From Cristatella mucedo (taxonomy: Eukaryota > Bryozoa > Phylactolaemata > Cristatellidae): 64,000 nucleotides of DNA. Positions within the stretch are counted from its first letter, which is position 1, and each line of letters begins with the position of its first letter. The notes under the pieces were generated by a model. That model had not been told where the DNA came from and did no database searches. It saw only the letters and a program-made list of their open reading frames with translations. Shown here in pieces: positions 1-24,639 of the stretch. Made by a program: the position numbers and the translations under genes. The DNA is taken from the NCBI GenBank assembly GCA_009760855.2, contig WPIO01000080.1:801001-865000 (forward strand). The letters are read 5' to 3'.

Positions 1-64
1 GTCTACCGAGCTATCAGTCGAGCGATAAATCGCCAGTCAGTCTAATCTCCCTACAGGCAGTCCA

Positions 65-188
65 ATTGTCTGTCCAATAGTCGCTCTCGCTATAATCTGT
101 CTGTCCAATAGTCGCTCTCGCTATAATCTGTCTGTCCAATAGTCGCTCTCGCTATAATCTGTCTGTCCAATAGTCGCTCTCGCTTTCC
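65..188. repeat. 31-bp tandem repeat, about 3.7 copies
   Basis: A 31-bp unit containing GTCCAATAGTCGCTCTCGCT is repeated almost identically. It lies just downstream, in the minus-strand sense, of the Ig-like exon at 234-551, so it is probably intronic or intergenic. No coding potential. Confidence 0.85.
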
Positions 189-233
189 GCGCTTCTGCTT
201 TCAGCGCTCGCGCTTTATTGGCCCGCTATTTAC

Positions 234-551
234 CGATAATTCTTAAGACAAGCGTATCCGAGTCGGACACGCCCTGGTTAGCGCCGGCGCAAGTGAAAAT
301 GCTTCGGTCCCAGCTGTCGGTCGCGTTGAACGTGATTAGGTCAAGGCCGGGAGATCTGCTCCGCTCGCGGTACTCGCAGCCGCCGGCCGGTGTCGCGCAG
401 CGGAACGTCAGGTTGAGCAGCACGCCGTCAATGGCCGCAAACAGAAGTGGAGAGATGTTGTCAACTTCCTGAATGCCGCACTTGACCGTCTGCAGGGCGT
501 TCCGCCACGTCACGAGCTCCTCGAGGTCGACGAAGGTGCGGAACGAGAACC
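234..551 (-). CDS. Ig-like domain exon of a neighbouring minus-strand gene (partial gene)
   Basis: This is an open segment of 318 bases. On the minus strand it starts after a pyrimidine-rich AG acceptor (CTCGTGCTCGCAG at 552) and ends at G|GTAAAT (233). Both junctions are phase 1, the usual phasing of Ig exons. The product has the first cysteine (TVKCG), an added pair (FRCATPAGGC), a tryptophan and a terminal cysteine in DSWDRSIFTC, then an edge strand ending VLRIIG. It matches the five Ig exons of the gene at 6534-19971 in layout and length. That gene already ends at 6534, so this exon probably belongs to a second family member that continues left of the window. No upstream exon can be joined with certainty. 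Confidence 0.65.
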
Positions 552-624
552 CTGCGAGCACGAGCAAAAAGAAATGGTGAGCCAAGAAAAGAAAGAGGAT
601 TCAAGAGAAAATGGGAGAGAGAAC

Positions 625-651
625 GGTAGAGAGAGAGAGAGAGCGAGACAG

Positions 652-692
<41 letters not shown>

Positions 693-731
693 ATGAAAGA
701 GCGAAAGAGAGCGAGAGAGAGAGAGAAAGAG

Positions 732-780
<49 letters not shown>

Positions 781-825
781 AAGAGAGAGCAAGAGAGAGA
801 GAGAGAGAGAGCGACAGAGAGAGCG

Positions 826-864
<39 letters not shown>

Positions 865-871
865 AAGCAAG

Positions 872-905
<34 letters not shown>
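625..905. repeat. (GA)n microsatellite with GAGC interruptions
   Basis: About 280 bases of GA repeat on the plus strand, which is CT on the minus strand. It lies directly upstream of the acceptor of the minus-strand Ig exon at 234-551. The RE/ER-rich and SL-rich reading frames through it are artefacts of the repeat. Confidence 0.95.
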
Positions 906-907
<2 letters not shown>

Positions 908-1207
908 TGCGTGCTCAGAGAGTCTGACAGAGGGGAGCGGAGAAGCGATGGCTTCGGACACTTTGCAGGACACTATGAGGCCACCTCGCCGCATCACGGC
1001 CGGATCACGCAATCGAGCACGCTCGGCTGATGGACCGGGATGCGACGTGACCTGACGACGATGCCACGTGACCCCGCTTTAGAAAAGGCCTCGAAGCTCG
1101 AGCGGGCTCTGCCCCGCCCGGGGGAAACGACGGCTGCGAAGAGAAAGGCGACGAGAATCGAGCAGAGAATTTGAGCCGAATTTCGCTGCTTCCGAATGAG
1201 CGCGAAC

Positions 1208-1348
1208 CTTTCAGGGTGACTTCCTTGGACACCGTCTGGCTCGGGGCGATGCCCGTCGGTGCGTTAGCGATGCCCTCCGATGCATTGCCGATCGCAAAAG
1301 TCGCAATGGCAGTGACGTTTCCAGGCAGTCCGTCGGAGACGTAGCCAT
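1208..1348 (-). CDS. Candidate short phase-1 exon, possibly of the same gene as the 234-551 exon
   Basis: On the minus strand an AG acceptor (TTGAATTCTCAG) is followed by 141 open bases and a weak donor, AAAG|GTTCGC. Both ends are phase 1, so the exon could splice to the 234-551 exon. The peptide has potential N-glycosylation sites (NVTA, NASE) and ends SKEVTLK, like the SKSVTVIG end of the first Ig domain in the neighbouring gene. It has no cysteine and is too short for a whole Ig domain. It could be a stalk exon, an exon remnant or a chance open frame. Confidence 0.3.
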
Positions 1349-1851
1349 CTGAGAATTCAAGAAAGCACGGCAATCGACTCAACCGTCTCGCTATCGATAA
1401 AGCACCCTAGAAACCATATCGCGCACCGTTGGAGCACACATTCAATTTCGCAGCGTCAAGAGAATTGAAGGAACGAACGTCCGTAGCAAGCGGAGCGGCC
1501 GTTGCCTCTCGCCGCGGCGGCGGTGGCACCTGAGCAGCGGCACTCCGCTCAGCTTTACCTGCGCCGCCGCCCCCGCTGATGTGGTAGTGATACCCTCTGG
1601 TGGCTTCGGGTTCAACGATTTACCGCAATCCGCAGCAATCCACAGCAAGCCACTCTAATTAGGGTAGCAACGACCGCGCGTAAGCATTGCCGAGCTCAAA
1701 TCTCTCGCTAATATTGTAATGCACGTTCGAATTTATCTGTCCTTTTTCGCGTTCAACCTTCGGGCAATCCCTGGCAAGCGACGGCACTTGCCCGAGACGA
1801 TACGGCAATCTACGATCGTCTGCTACAATTACAAGCAAGCAAAGCTAATAA

Positions 1852-1910
1852 GCTTGTAATTGTACAATCAAAGACAATCTGTGATTGTCTTTGATTGTAC
1901 AATTACAAGC
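1852..1910. repeat. Perfect 28-bp inverted repeat with 3-base loop
   Basis: Bases 1852-1879 and 1883-1910 are exact reverse complements, separated only by TGT. The arms begin GCTTGTAATTGTACAATC. A further copy of the outer arm (ACAATTACAAGC) lies just upstream near 1825, so the hairpin is flanked by a partial direct copy. This may be a foldback or MITE-like remnant. No ORF is present. Confidence 0.9.
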
Positions 1911-2904
1911 AAAGCTGGTGGGCGAAGATCGCGTCTTTCTTGCGTAACGGTGCGCTGCATTTATTTATTTTATTTATTTCTATTGTATCTATTTATTTCT
2001 GTATTTATTTATTTCTTGCATAACAGTGCGCTGCATTAAAATTGCAACCCCGTCCTAGCCACCAATCTTGAACGTACATGCGAGGGCAATGCGCGGCAAT
2101 CGATGGCAACGGCCTGTGAAAAAAATATGGAAATCTATCTGTTGTTAGTGTATACACTCAACTCGAGTCGTGAGACGATGAATAAATGTCTATCATGTAC
2201 ACCTTAACGTCACTGGAGCTGTGCGACCCTGAAGCTTTACTAATTAATGTAGCTTCCCACCGGATGATCAGCTGATGTTTTAGGGCTACCCGACACTCTA
2301 ATTATTATATATAATATACTATATATGCTATCTAATTAGTACTCTGTTATTAGAATGCTCACCACACCTCGCCGCCGAGGGCCGGTGACATGTTTTTTTC
2401 TGCTAACCACATGGTCTCTCCCACCTGGTACGATCGCTTGACCCATACCCCTACGTCTCAGAGAGCTCAGCAACTGTTGCAGAGTGCGCTGTCACGTGCA
2501 ATAAAAAAAATGAGCTTTTCCATCAGGATTTCTTTCGTTGCTTGGTGGAATGCAGTGGATTGCGGTAGAGTGCGGTATTGGCCTGGGCCACTGCCACTTT
2601 TATTTCAGTGGATTTCGTGGAAAGCGTGAGCGGAATCGCGCGAAATTTTCTGGGTACATTGTGCGTGTAGCGTAGTTAGATATTCCAGACTTTTTGGAGC
2701 TATTCGCAGCAGATTTGGGTTGGTTTTGATGAGAACTAGAATGGATTGCGGTACAGGCGTCCAGCGCCAAAGCTCGTTTGCATAAGTGCGCGTGCGCGCA
2801 GGGACATGAAATTTTGTGGACAGATAAATTCGAACGTGTACTACAATAGCAGCGAAGAATTTGAGCTTGGCAACGCGTGCGTGTGGTCGTCGCTACCCTA
2901 ATTA

Positions 2905-3002
2905 GAGTGGATTGCGGTTGACTGCGGTTGATTGCGGTGGATTGCGGTGGATTGCGGTGGATTTTGGTGGATTGCGGTGGATTTCGGTGGATTGCGGTAA
3001 TT
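2905..3002. repeat. 10-bp tandem repeat GGTGGATTGC
   Basis: About nine imperfect copies of a 10-bp unit (GGATTGCGGT in another register). Single copies of the same motif lie upstream at about 2553 and 2740. Confidence 0.85.
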
Positions 3003-3366
3003 CGTCGATCGCTAGCTAACGGTCTCTACTAAGCGTTCGCGTCGTTACGCCCTGGCCCCGTTGCTTTTCTCTTAGCGAATTGCAGTGCGCCTGCCTAGAG
3101 ATAAGGCTTCTTTGACGTAATGGAGCTACTTCCGCCAATGGAGTTATTTCCACCATTTCCCTCTATGATTACGCTGCGAACGCTTGGTTCCGAGCGCCGG
3201 GCGGAGAGAGGGTGCAGGAGGGCGGAGAGGTGCCTAGGTAGGTTAGCGCAGGACGGAGAGGCAGAGCGCAGGACGGAGAGGCAGAGCGGAGGGCGGACAG
3301 GCAGAGCAGAAGGCAGAGAGGCAGAGCGGAGAGCCGAGAGGCAGGGCGCACGGCGCATTACCGTAC

Positions 3367-3601
3367 CGCCGATAGCGAAGGATCCGATCAGAAGCGCCGC
3401 CGCCCAGGCGGCGATGGCGCCGACGCGGCCGCCACCAACGCGGCCGCCGCCGACGCGGCCGCCGCGGCCGCAGAGCGCGGTGCTGCTCGCAGCTGAGCGC
3501 CGCCGCCGAGCGAGCAGCAGCAGCCGGGTCATCTCGCGAAGCTTCCGGAGGCGGCGAGAGCGCTCGGCTCGACGTCGCCGTCGGCTACTGCGAGACGCCA
3601 T
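3367..3601 (-). CDS. Candidate first exon with a hydrophobic segment (possible gene A)
   Basis: A minus-strand open segment starts at an ATG at 3601 and reaches a possible phase-1 donor G|GTACGG. It contains an Arg-rich start and then a hydrophobic run (GAIAAWAAALLIGSFAIGG) just before the junction. This resembles the signal-peptide-then-phase-1-intron layout of the two upstream genes. It would join in frame to the candidate exon at 1208-1348. The hydrophobic part sits about 60 residues in, the start context is weak, and the region is compositionally biased, so this is a tentative call. Confidence 0.22.
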
Positions 3602-3748
3602 CCGCCATTACTCGCGCACGTCATCCTTCGTCGGGCGGCGATTCGGCAACTGCGTCGCCGTGCGAGCGGAGACTTCGGCCGGCAGCCGCGCCAGCTCGAT
3701 GCGCGACCGACGGCGCACTTTCGGAGACAGACGCTTCGGAGCAGAATC

Positions 3749-3796
<48 letters not shown>

Positions 3797-4139
3797 TCCT
3801 GCTTCCGCTAGCGACGATACGCTAGACGCAGAGGCACGACATAATGCACTTTCGCCGCCTTCGCCTGTCACGTGCCCTCTTCTTCTTCTTCCTCCTCCTT
3901 CCTCCGAAAGAGGAGGAGCCCTCGGCGAGTGTTTGCAGCAGCACCCACGTGACTCCCGCGAGCGTCCGCCGCGTCTACGTGACTCCCGCGACCGTTTGCC
4001 GCTCATGCGTGATTCTCACAAGCACTTGTCGCGCCCCAAGCCCTGCTCTGCAGCACTTGGGAGGCTCCAAAGATGGCTTCATGGATTCCATTTACCGAGA
4101 AAGTCTCAGTCTTATTATTATATATAATTTAATCTGTAA

Positions 4140-4170
<31 letters not shown>

Positions 4171-4309
4171 ATGTATTACACTATATATTACAATAATTAT
4201 TATATATTATTATATTATATATTATATGGTATAAGTTATATATTATATTATATATATTATATTATACATAAATATACCCTGTACTATATATATTATTTGT
4301 ATATACCAC
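3602..4309. other. GC-rich then AT-rich interval, no gene recognised
   Basis: Holds a CGG run (about 3752-3792), GC-rich sequence with repeated CACGTGACTCCCGCG-like segments near 3948-3990, and an AT-rich simple-repeat stretch (about 4138-4300). The Arg-rich frames through the CGG run are repeat artefacts. The strand of any transcript is unknown. Confidence 0.5.
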
Positions 4310-4535
4310 TATTACCATTATTATTAATACTATTAGTAATAAATTTGATAAAGCACTCCCAGAGAACTCAATCTTTTTCTAGGCACTTTGCATTTGCTGC
4401 AAGTGGAGCGCGATTGAATGGTTAGTGGTAGCATGTTTAATGACGACGACAGGGCTAACATTGCAGGGGTAGCATGCACAGGGTCAGCATGCAAATATGG
4501 TTAGTGGCAGCATGCACAGTGCCAGCAAGCATATC
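4310..4535 (-). mobile_element. LINE family A 3'-end copy (minus orientation)
   Basis: Reads as the reverse complement of the LINE 3' tail: a TTATTA run, then AAAGCACTCCCAGAGAACTC, GGCACTTTGCATTTGCTGC, and the unique 3' UTR with its GCATGCACAGGGTCAGCATGC segment. It matches 61.5-61.7 kb. Heavily 5'-truncated. Confidence 0.75.
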
Positions 4536-4539
4536 AAGA

Positions 4540-5559
4540 GTAACATTAGTATTATTATAATTCATTTCCGGCTGGGAAGTTTCCGCCTTGTGACCTCATC
4601 GAAACTCGGCACTGAGTACATCCGCTCTCAGCCGCGCGTACCTACGCGACCGACAGATGCTGCGCAGCGAACGCCGAAAGCAGGCCGACAACCGACGAGC
4701 GTTCGACCTCTCGAATGCGCTTGCTGTAAGAGCGCGTCTGTCGACTGCGCTCGCTGTAAGAGCGCGCCTCTCAAGTACGCTCGCTGTACTCGACGAGCGT
4801 TCAACCTACTCGAGTGCACTCCCGGATGGAAACCAGTTCTTTCGTAGTATTTCTTTTAAGAAAGCAAAGTAATAAGTAGTAGTAGCGAAAGTAGGCGTCT
4901 GAACGAACTATCTCGCTTTCTCGATGCTGACCGGCTGACAATTGTTCGTTACGCCTTTAAAATCTCCAGCGGCAGCAGTTATATTTAAGCTTAGCTGATT
5001 TAACGGTCTAGTTTGTATAGCGGCAGTAGAGCCTTAACTGCCACGACCGCTGGGACCGCAGTGGACAGCAAAGGATCGCAGCCCGAGACTCGAAACCATG
5101 ACCCCTGTAGTAGTGAAAAAGCGTAGTGAAAAGCGAGCCCCTCTTACCTCTTACCTCTTACCTGGGCAAAGATCCGGTGCTTGCGCACGATATTTCGTAC
5201 CTATCCTTAAACCTTGGTAATCGGCTCTGTAAAAATGGTTAGCATGGCAACCAGAGAAAGATTTAGTTCTGAGACGATATATACGAATGACCTATTATTA
5301 ATATCATTATTATAATTACATTACATGATTATTCCAATATTTCGGCCGTACGCCGGCGACGCTATACACTGAAGCGGGCAACTTTCCCATTAATTTAAAA
5401 GTCAAGTTCATTACAAGCTGGCTCTTGTGCAATGCAATACAATAAAAATCCACTAAGAATTAGTGGTTGCAGTAGAAAAGACACCAACAGCTCCGTTTTT
5501 ACCTCGACTATGACCGCGTTGGTGCAACACACACACACACACACACACACATGCGCACG

Positions 5560-5596
<37 letters not shown>

Positions 5597-6533
5597 GTAT
5601 TGTACGTATGTTATAGTTATTATTAATAATATTAGTATAATAAATGCAATATTAATTATAGCTTTGTGGATTTTATTATTAATTGTTAATAATAGTATTG
5701 CGATCAATTATATTTAATAATGTAATAAAAACTGCAACGCGATGGCGATCGATTCGCTGCTCGCTTAATTCTGTTCAAGTCACCGGCGACGGCAGCTGTA
5801 AAGCTAGTGGTGACCGGTTCAGAGCGACGGTGGTCGCATCCGGCCGCCACCGTTAGCATCGCAAAAACAGCAGACTCGGTCGTCTTAATGCCACCATTCA
5901 CTAGCACGAATCGGTCGCCTACTCGTCAGCGGCAATTAGCAGCCGCTAGGTGTCGCACTCGCACGCTTGCTGCGAGAGCGAGTCTCCGTGTAGTCCCTTG
6001 CGCCTCGGCGAAATGGCCAATGGCGACCCGAAGTGGCCAATGGCGGCCCGAGAGGAGCGAAGACTGGCCGTCGCGGCCACGAGCCGACGTCCAAGGGTTT
6101 TAATCGTACGAAAAGATTGTCACGAAAAATGCCGCGAAAAAATTACGTCACGTGAGAGAAACGAGAGTGGCGACGCACAGCCAAGCCCCAGGCGGCGGCG
6201 TCCACCCCTCCTCCCTAAAAGAGCGCTCACCGCCGGTAGGCGGATGGTGCTCGCGGACGCGCTGCGCGCGCGGCTGTACGTTCGAGCTGCGTAGCGCGTC
6301 CGACGCCCGGCCGCCGAGCGCGTCTGCCGGTCCGCTCATGTGGACGCGACCGGCGCCTGCTGCAACCACTCCACGATTTTGAGCGTCGCCGCTGCCGCTG
6401 CCGCCGCCGCCTCATAGAGCGCCCGTCTCGCCGCCGCTAAAGCTTCCAGAGCCGAAGCGGCACCGCGGGCGCCGTCGTGGCCGCGCGCGGCATCTGGCAA
6501 GCCTCAAGCCGGTCGCGCACGGCCTCGACGCCG
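4540..6533. other. Intergenic interval, no gene recognised
   Basis: No exon can be supported. Contents include short GAGCGCGTCTGTCGACTGCGCTCGCT-like direct repeats near 4690-4800, AT-rich stretches, and a CA/TA microsatellite at 5528-5597. On the minus strand, downstream of the receptor gene's stop codon at 6534, there are candidate poly(A) signals ATTAAA (6098-6103) and AATAAA (about 5673-5680). It probably contains that gene's 3' UTR. Confidence 0.45.
5528..5597. repeat. (CA)n(TA)n microsatellite
   Basis: A CA run with an ATGCGCACG interruption, followed by a short TA run. Confidence 0.95.
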
Positions 6534-19971
<13,438 letters not shown>

Positions 19972-22900
19972 GGCGACGCGGCGGCTACAACATGGCGGCC
20001 GCTCGAAAGCCCCTCGCCGCCGCCGCCGCCATGCCCGCTCTCTGGCGCCGCCACCGCCGTTCGCTCGCTCGGCTTCGCGAGCGACAAAGTCAGAAGGGAG
20101 GAAATGCTCGGCTAAAGACGGCCGTCCATTTTGTCTAGCGTCTCTGCGACATTTTAAGCGACGAAAATGCGACGGCGCGCGCTGCCGAGCGTCCGAAGCG
20201 CAGCGGCGCGCGCGGTTCGAAGCTCGCGCGGCGTCACGGGAGTCGCGCGCGGCCGCGATGGCCGCTTCGCCTGCACCTAGCGATCGCGACTTGAGCGTCT
20301 GGGCGAGCCGCACTTGCCGCTGAGTTCAACTCGGATGACTGGGGATCAGTTGCCCAGTAATGTTGACGGTGCTTCCATCCAAATGCGGAATGCCGCAGGC
20401 GAGACAGAGCGCATGGTGGCAAAGGAGAAACTGCGAAGCACGTGCAACGGCTGTGAAAATCTAGCATGGTGCAGAAACCGGAGGGAAACCAGTGCGGCGG
20501 CGGCCAGTCTGAGTCAACGACGCAGCGAATTGGATGCCGATACAGAACGAGAGAACGAGAGCAGCCGGAACGAGGGGCGGGCGGGAAATTCGATTCAATA
20601 GACGCCCTACGCCGCATCGTGCACGAAAAGCCAAGAAAGAAGAAGCTAGAAACAAAAAAACCCCACAAATAAACAACAAATAGACAACAAAGAAAGAAAG
20701 ATGGAAAATTTCTCGTAATGCCTCGCGGTGCCGAACGCCGACGCCGACTGCGCCGCTGCCGGCGGCCGAGGTGCAAAGTGGAGACCGTCGTCTTGCTGCG
20801 AGCATTCGAAGGCTGCTGTTACGATGCGCCGCTACCTTAATCGGAGTGAGCTTAAGCGAGGCCGGAAAGAGCTTTTTAAAGAGATCGGATGGAGCTTAAA
20901 AAGAGAGCGCCCGCTGAGACCACGTGACGCTCTAGCTGCCCCGCCCCGCCCCGCCCCGCCCCCAACCCCGCTGATGGAAGATAACTTGGAGACAGCCCTT
21001 CGCTTCGAGCAGCTCTAAGCAAACGATTTTGTGCCGACTGCGCTAGCAGTCCGGGACAGGTCTGGACAAAGTCCGGGCAAGGATGGGGACACAATATCTT
21101 CTCCGACGACGAAATTGAAGCCGAGCTCTTCCGCCGGCGGCCAGCCGGTGCCGATGGCGACCGCGAGGCTTCGCACGCTGCTAGGGGGCGCGCGCTCTTG
21201 CGATAGCCATTTGGCTCTCTTTGAAGCCAAATTCTCTAGCGCTGACATCGCGCGCGCCTGGTTCATTCAGGAAATGCGCATGACGTTTTCAACCGAAAAC
21301 ATTGACCTTTCACTTTTGACGAACGAGTTGGCGATGTTAGCGATGGAGCGATGGCGCCGCTCGATCGCGCAGGTCGAATTCCGCTCGATCGATCAAACGA
21401 TTTGATCGTCGCTTTCTTCGCAGCAGTAGCGTCTGTGAAAGAAGCGTCTAGGAAGAGCTCGAGAAAGCTCGAGATTTTTCCTCCAAGGGCGCCATGCGTG
21501 TATAGTATCGTAGCTATTATTGTCGTTACTGTTATTTTCGTTATTAACGTATCGCCTCTTGCGACTAAAACGTGGCAAGGTCAATAATACTCGCTGAAAA
21601 AAGAGGAATAGGTAGTCCACAGAGAACTTAACGCGCTTCGATCACCAGCCGCTAGAAAAAATCCCCGGACCGATAAAAAAGCGGGGGGGGGGCCGTCTCG
21701 CCAAAGGCACCAGCACCAGCAGCAGCAGCCTCAGCACCCATATGCTCAGAGACGCTGCGCATCGCCGCCAAGGCAACGCGGGTCTACTGCTGCGGCAAAC
21801 CGAAGGCATTGCAGCCGCGCGCCAGCTCGCGAGAGCTCAATGTAGCGACGCAGCGGCGCGGCGTAACGCGTCTCGGATAGGGTTCGTCGGCCGTCGGGGA
21901 TTGCAAATTGCAGAGACAAGTAGTAAGAGGTCGGTCGGGCGCGAGGCAGGAGAGTGCGAGAGCCAGAGACGGAGAGGAGATGGCGATAGAAAGAAGATAG
22001 TCGTGACTCGCTGGTCGCGTGTTTGGTCACGCGGGCGTGGGCGAGAGCGAAGTGAGAGCGAGCAAAGAGGAGAGAGCGAGAGAAGGGAAAGAAACGGTCG
22101 ACACCTTTTTGCTTCCTCCGCCCGCCGTCGGGCGGCTGTAGGAGATTGCGACGTGACGGTCACGTGCTCTGATTCGGACGGGTAGCATAGGTTTCGCTTG
22201 CTTGACGTCAGCACGCCGCATTCAAGCACTTCCCGCAAGCAGCTCGCGCATTCCGCTCTATTTTGAAGAGCGGCCAATGACACCCGTGAGCAGGCGAGCA
22301 CGATACCTATCGCGGGCTGACGCTGGCACGCTAAAAAGCGAGAGTTTAGCACTCTGGGCCCTATTATTAGATATTGAACAAACTATTGAGTATATTTTCA
22401 TAAAATTATTTATTAATTTAATACTATTTATATATTTATATATATTAGAATATTAAAATTCATAATACAGTTATTAATATTATATTATCCTATTACACAT
22501 TACCATATTGTATATATATACATATATATACGCTATACTCTAATAATTATATCTAAATATGTATGTGTATATTAAAATATACAATAAATAACATATTAAA
22601 ATGTATTCTAATTAATGCTTTAATAAAATTGAATGAACGCATGTAACGTGAAAGCATTATCATATTCATATACACGTGAAAGCATTATCCTTCGTTCGCA
22701 TCTTGCCCCATCGCGGGTGCATCGCCTTGTGCTTAACGCGAAATGCCGGCGAGCATCCATTGGCGAGCCGGAATTTAACTCGTGCAGCCCCTTAAACTCG
22801 CGGCGGCTCGCGCTTGTGCAATCCTTGCTTAGTTGCATCGACTACGAACGGCGTCGGTCACGAAGCTGATGGATACAACTTTCTTTTCCGGAGTCGCGAT

Positions 22901-23051
22901 CGTAAGAGCATTCGCAGAAGTGCGTTGCAATGCCGGAATTTATTCGAAAACTAGCCACCAGAGTGAGATTAACCTGCATCTGCAACGCGCCCACCAATGC
23001 ACCGCGTGCGTGCACTAATTACGGCGGGCATGGCAAGTGCAGACGTGCCAA
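19972..23051. other. Upstream region of receptor gene, no gene recognised
   Basis: GC-rich to about 22.3 kb with a short G run (21683-21691) and four CCGCC-type units (20938-20960). The part from 22.36-22.62 kb is AT-rich. Several long GC-rich frames cross it on both strands, but none shows domain content or consistent splice sites. It presumably holds the 5' UTR and promoter of the receptor gene. Confidence 0.45.
19989..20000. promoter_or_regulatory. YY1-like ATGGCGGC element near receptor start
   Basis: AACATGGCGGCC matches the core of the YY1 site (AANATGGCGGC), which in animals often lies close to transcription starts. It sits about 18 bases upstream of the receptor ATG on the opposite strand. 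Similar elements occur at 15310 and 43484 and at the start of the 23.6-kb gene. Confidence 0.3.
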
Positions 23052-23663
23052 TTACTGATTGGCCAGTAATAAAAACGTCGCCATCGTCGGAAGGCATGCG
23101 TAGACTGCTCCGTGGATCGCGAGAATAGCGCCAGACGACGTGGTCTGCGACGACCGGCCGACTGCAGTCGTCGCGGCGCCGGCCGAAGTTCGCGAAGCGG
23201 CGACAGCAGCCGTCGACATCGCGCCCGTCGTGGAGCTGCCCGCGGCGGCAGCGCCTCCGCCGCTGGACGTCAAGTTGACCTGCGCCGAGACGCCTAGGGC
23301 GAACAGAATGGGTGCAGGTCAGGCACGCGCGTGTGCGCGCCCGTATCTGGACGCCGGGCCGAGCGGACGGGTCGAGCAGTACTACGAGCGCGCGAGCGAG
23401 CGCCTGCCGCAGACGCCGCCAATGCCGCCGCCGCCTGATGGCGCTTCGGTCACTGCACGCGGTCGCCGCTGCCAAACCGCTCGACTCGTCCTCTTGGCCG
23501 AACTCGCGCGACTTCCGTCAGCCGCTGCTTCCACCGGATGCGGCGAGCGCTCCTTACCTAGAATGCCGGCAAAGATCGCAGCCAGCAGCAGAATGCCGAC
23601 CGCGCCAATATCAGACTGCCTGCGCATGAAGAGTCCGCTGACGAAGCGGTGGCGGCAGATCAT
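23052..23663 (-). CDS. Small signal-peptide plus mucin-like protein (2 exons, 115 aa)
   Basis: Exon 1 is 23663-23558: an ATG in a GCCGCCATGA context, a basic leader, then a hydrophobic core (GAVGILLLAAIFAGILG) and a strong phase-1 donor G|GTAAGG. Exon 2 is 23293-23052: acceptor TTCGCCCTAG|GC, phase 1, then VSAQVNLTSSGGG and a Ser/Thr/Ala/Gly-rich segment. It ends in a hydrophobic stretch (ILAIHGAVYACLPTMATFLL) and ANQ stop. The order matches exons 1-2 of the receptor gene 3 kb downstream, but Ig exons are absent. The hydrophobic end could be a TM or GPI signal, or the model may miss later exons. A later ATG at 23627 is an alternative start. Confidence 0.5.
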
Positions 23664-23982
23664 GGCGGCAGCCGTTCGCAGGAGAAAGCTCTCGCCACAA
23701 TATGCAGGCACAGCGCGCCGCTCCGACGCCGAGCCGTCGCCCACGCCGCGAAGTAACAACAATGGCGCCCGCTACGAAAGCGATTGGTCACGCGGCATAT
23801 CGTTGAAGCGCAGCGAGCCTCACGCGTCACCGGCGCTACGATGCCCCGCCCCGCCGCGCCGACGCAGTCTGCCAGCGGCCACGTCCTCCGTACATCCGGG
23901 CAACGCCAGCCGTGCGACCGTGGCGGCATTTGGGCTGCGACTTCCGGATTCTGCAAAATTCTCTGTGAATAGTAACAACAAT
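23664..23982. other. GC-rich interval upstream of the small gene
   Basis: No exon recognised. Probably the promoter side of the 23.6-kb gene; no TATA box is seen. Confidence 0.4.
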
Positions 23983-24128
23983 AATAATAATAGTGCACTT
24001 GATTAAGCGCCCTTGGAGAACTCAATCTCTTTCTAGGCGCTTTACATTTGCTGCAAAGGAAACGTGCGATTGAATGGTTAGTAATATTATGCTTGATAAA
24101 CAACATGAGTAACATGGTTAGGGGATAG
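23983..24128 (-). mobile_element. LINE family A 3'-end copy (minus orientation)
   Basis: TAATAATAATAATAG followed by TAAGCGCCCTTGGAGAACTC, CTTTCTAGGCGCTTTACATT and a short piece of 3' UTR. 5'-truncated after about 145 bases. Confidence 0.8.
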
Positions 24129-24174
24129 TCTTTACCTAATCGCTTGCGGCTCTTTTAAATGTGCGCGCGCGCGG

Positions 24175-24198
24175 GCGTACGCACACACGCACACACAC

Positions 24199-24229
<31 letters not shown>

Positions 24230-24520
24230 ATTATATAATATATATATAATATATTATAATATATATATATATATAACATGCAATAATATATATAAATATA
24301 TATATATGTATATCTAGTTATATATTTATAACGTATGCATACGTAGATATGCGGCTATATATTCATGTATGTGTGCGCATATGTACAAATACGTGCATTT
24401 ATATATAGAACTAATATATTTTAAATAAATTATTGATCCTTAGCCGGAGGAGCATTACACTGCCGGGGCCAAGGGATATATATGTATATGTATATGTATA
24501 TGTATATATATATATATGTA
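24175..24520. repeat. CA/TA and TATG-rich simple sequence
   Basis: Short CA run (24180-24198), TA-rich stretches and ATATGT variants, and a second TATATG run at 24475-24520. No gene. Confidence 0.85.
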
Positions 24521-24639
24521 TATATGAATCAGGTTTTGGGTAGCATGATGGAGGCTGTTCTGGCCACCGTGCTCTTCTACCTCTCGGCAGCTCGCGTCTT
24601 CCCGCCGGAGGTGCTGAGGTGCCTCAGGGCCCGGCTTGA

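Larger units (their letters stand above)
1349..3366. other. No gene recognised; simple-sequence-rich interval
   Basis: No convincing coding exon is seen on either strand. The stretch holds a strong hairpin (1852-1910), TTTATT-rich runs near 1961-2015, scattered TGGATTGCGGT motifs (2553, 2740 and the tandem run near 2905-3000) and GCAGAGCG-type imperfect repeats from about 3195. If the gene-A exons are real, most of this would be intron. Confidence 0.5.

Noticed and set aside
611-1030. Arg/Glu-rich open frame
   Set aside because: It is a translation of the GA microsatellite. No flanking unique coding sequence.
1442-1648. Possible extra Ig-like piece on the minus strand
   Set aside because: One cysteine and no splice sites of matching phase; likely chance.
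3120-4127. 335-codon Arg-rich plus-strand frame
   Set aside because: Biased GC-rich sequence with a CGG run; no domain, no splice logic.
20234-20776. Minus-strand frame with a very hydrophobic run (SFFLCCLFVVYLWGFF)
   Set aside because: The run comes from an A/G-rich stretch (AAGAAAGAAAGA-like) on the plus strand. No phase-1 donor follows it, unlike the two accepted leader exons.
23140-24006. 288-codon plus-strand frame
   Set aside because: Overlaps the minus-strand leader and mucin-like exons. No domain and biased composition; it ends in the LINE tail.
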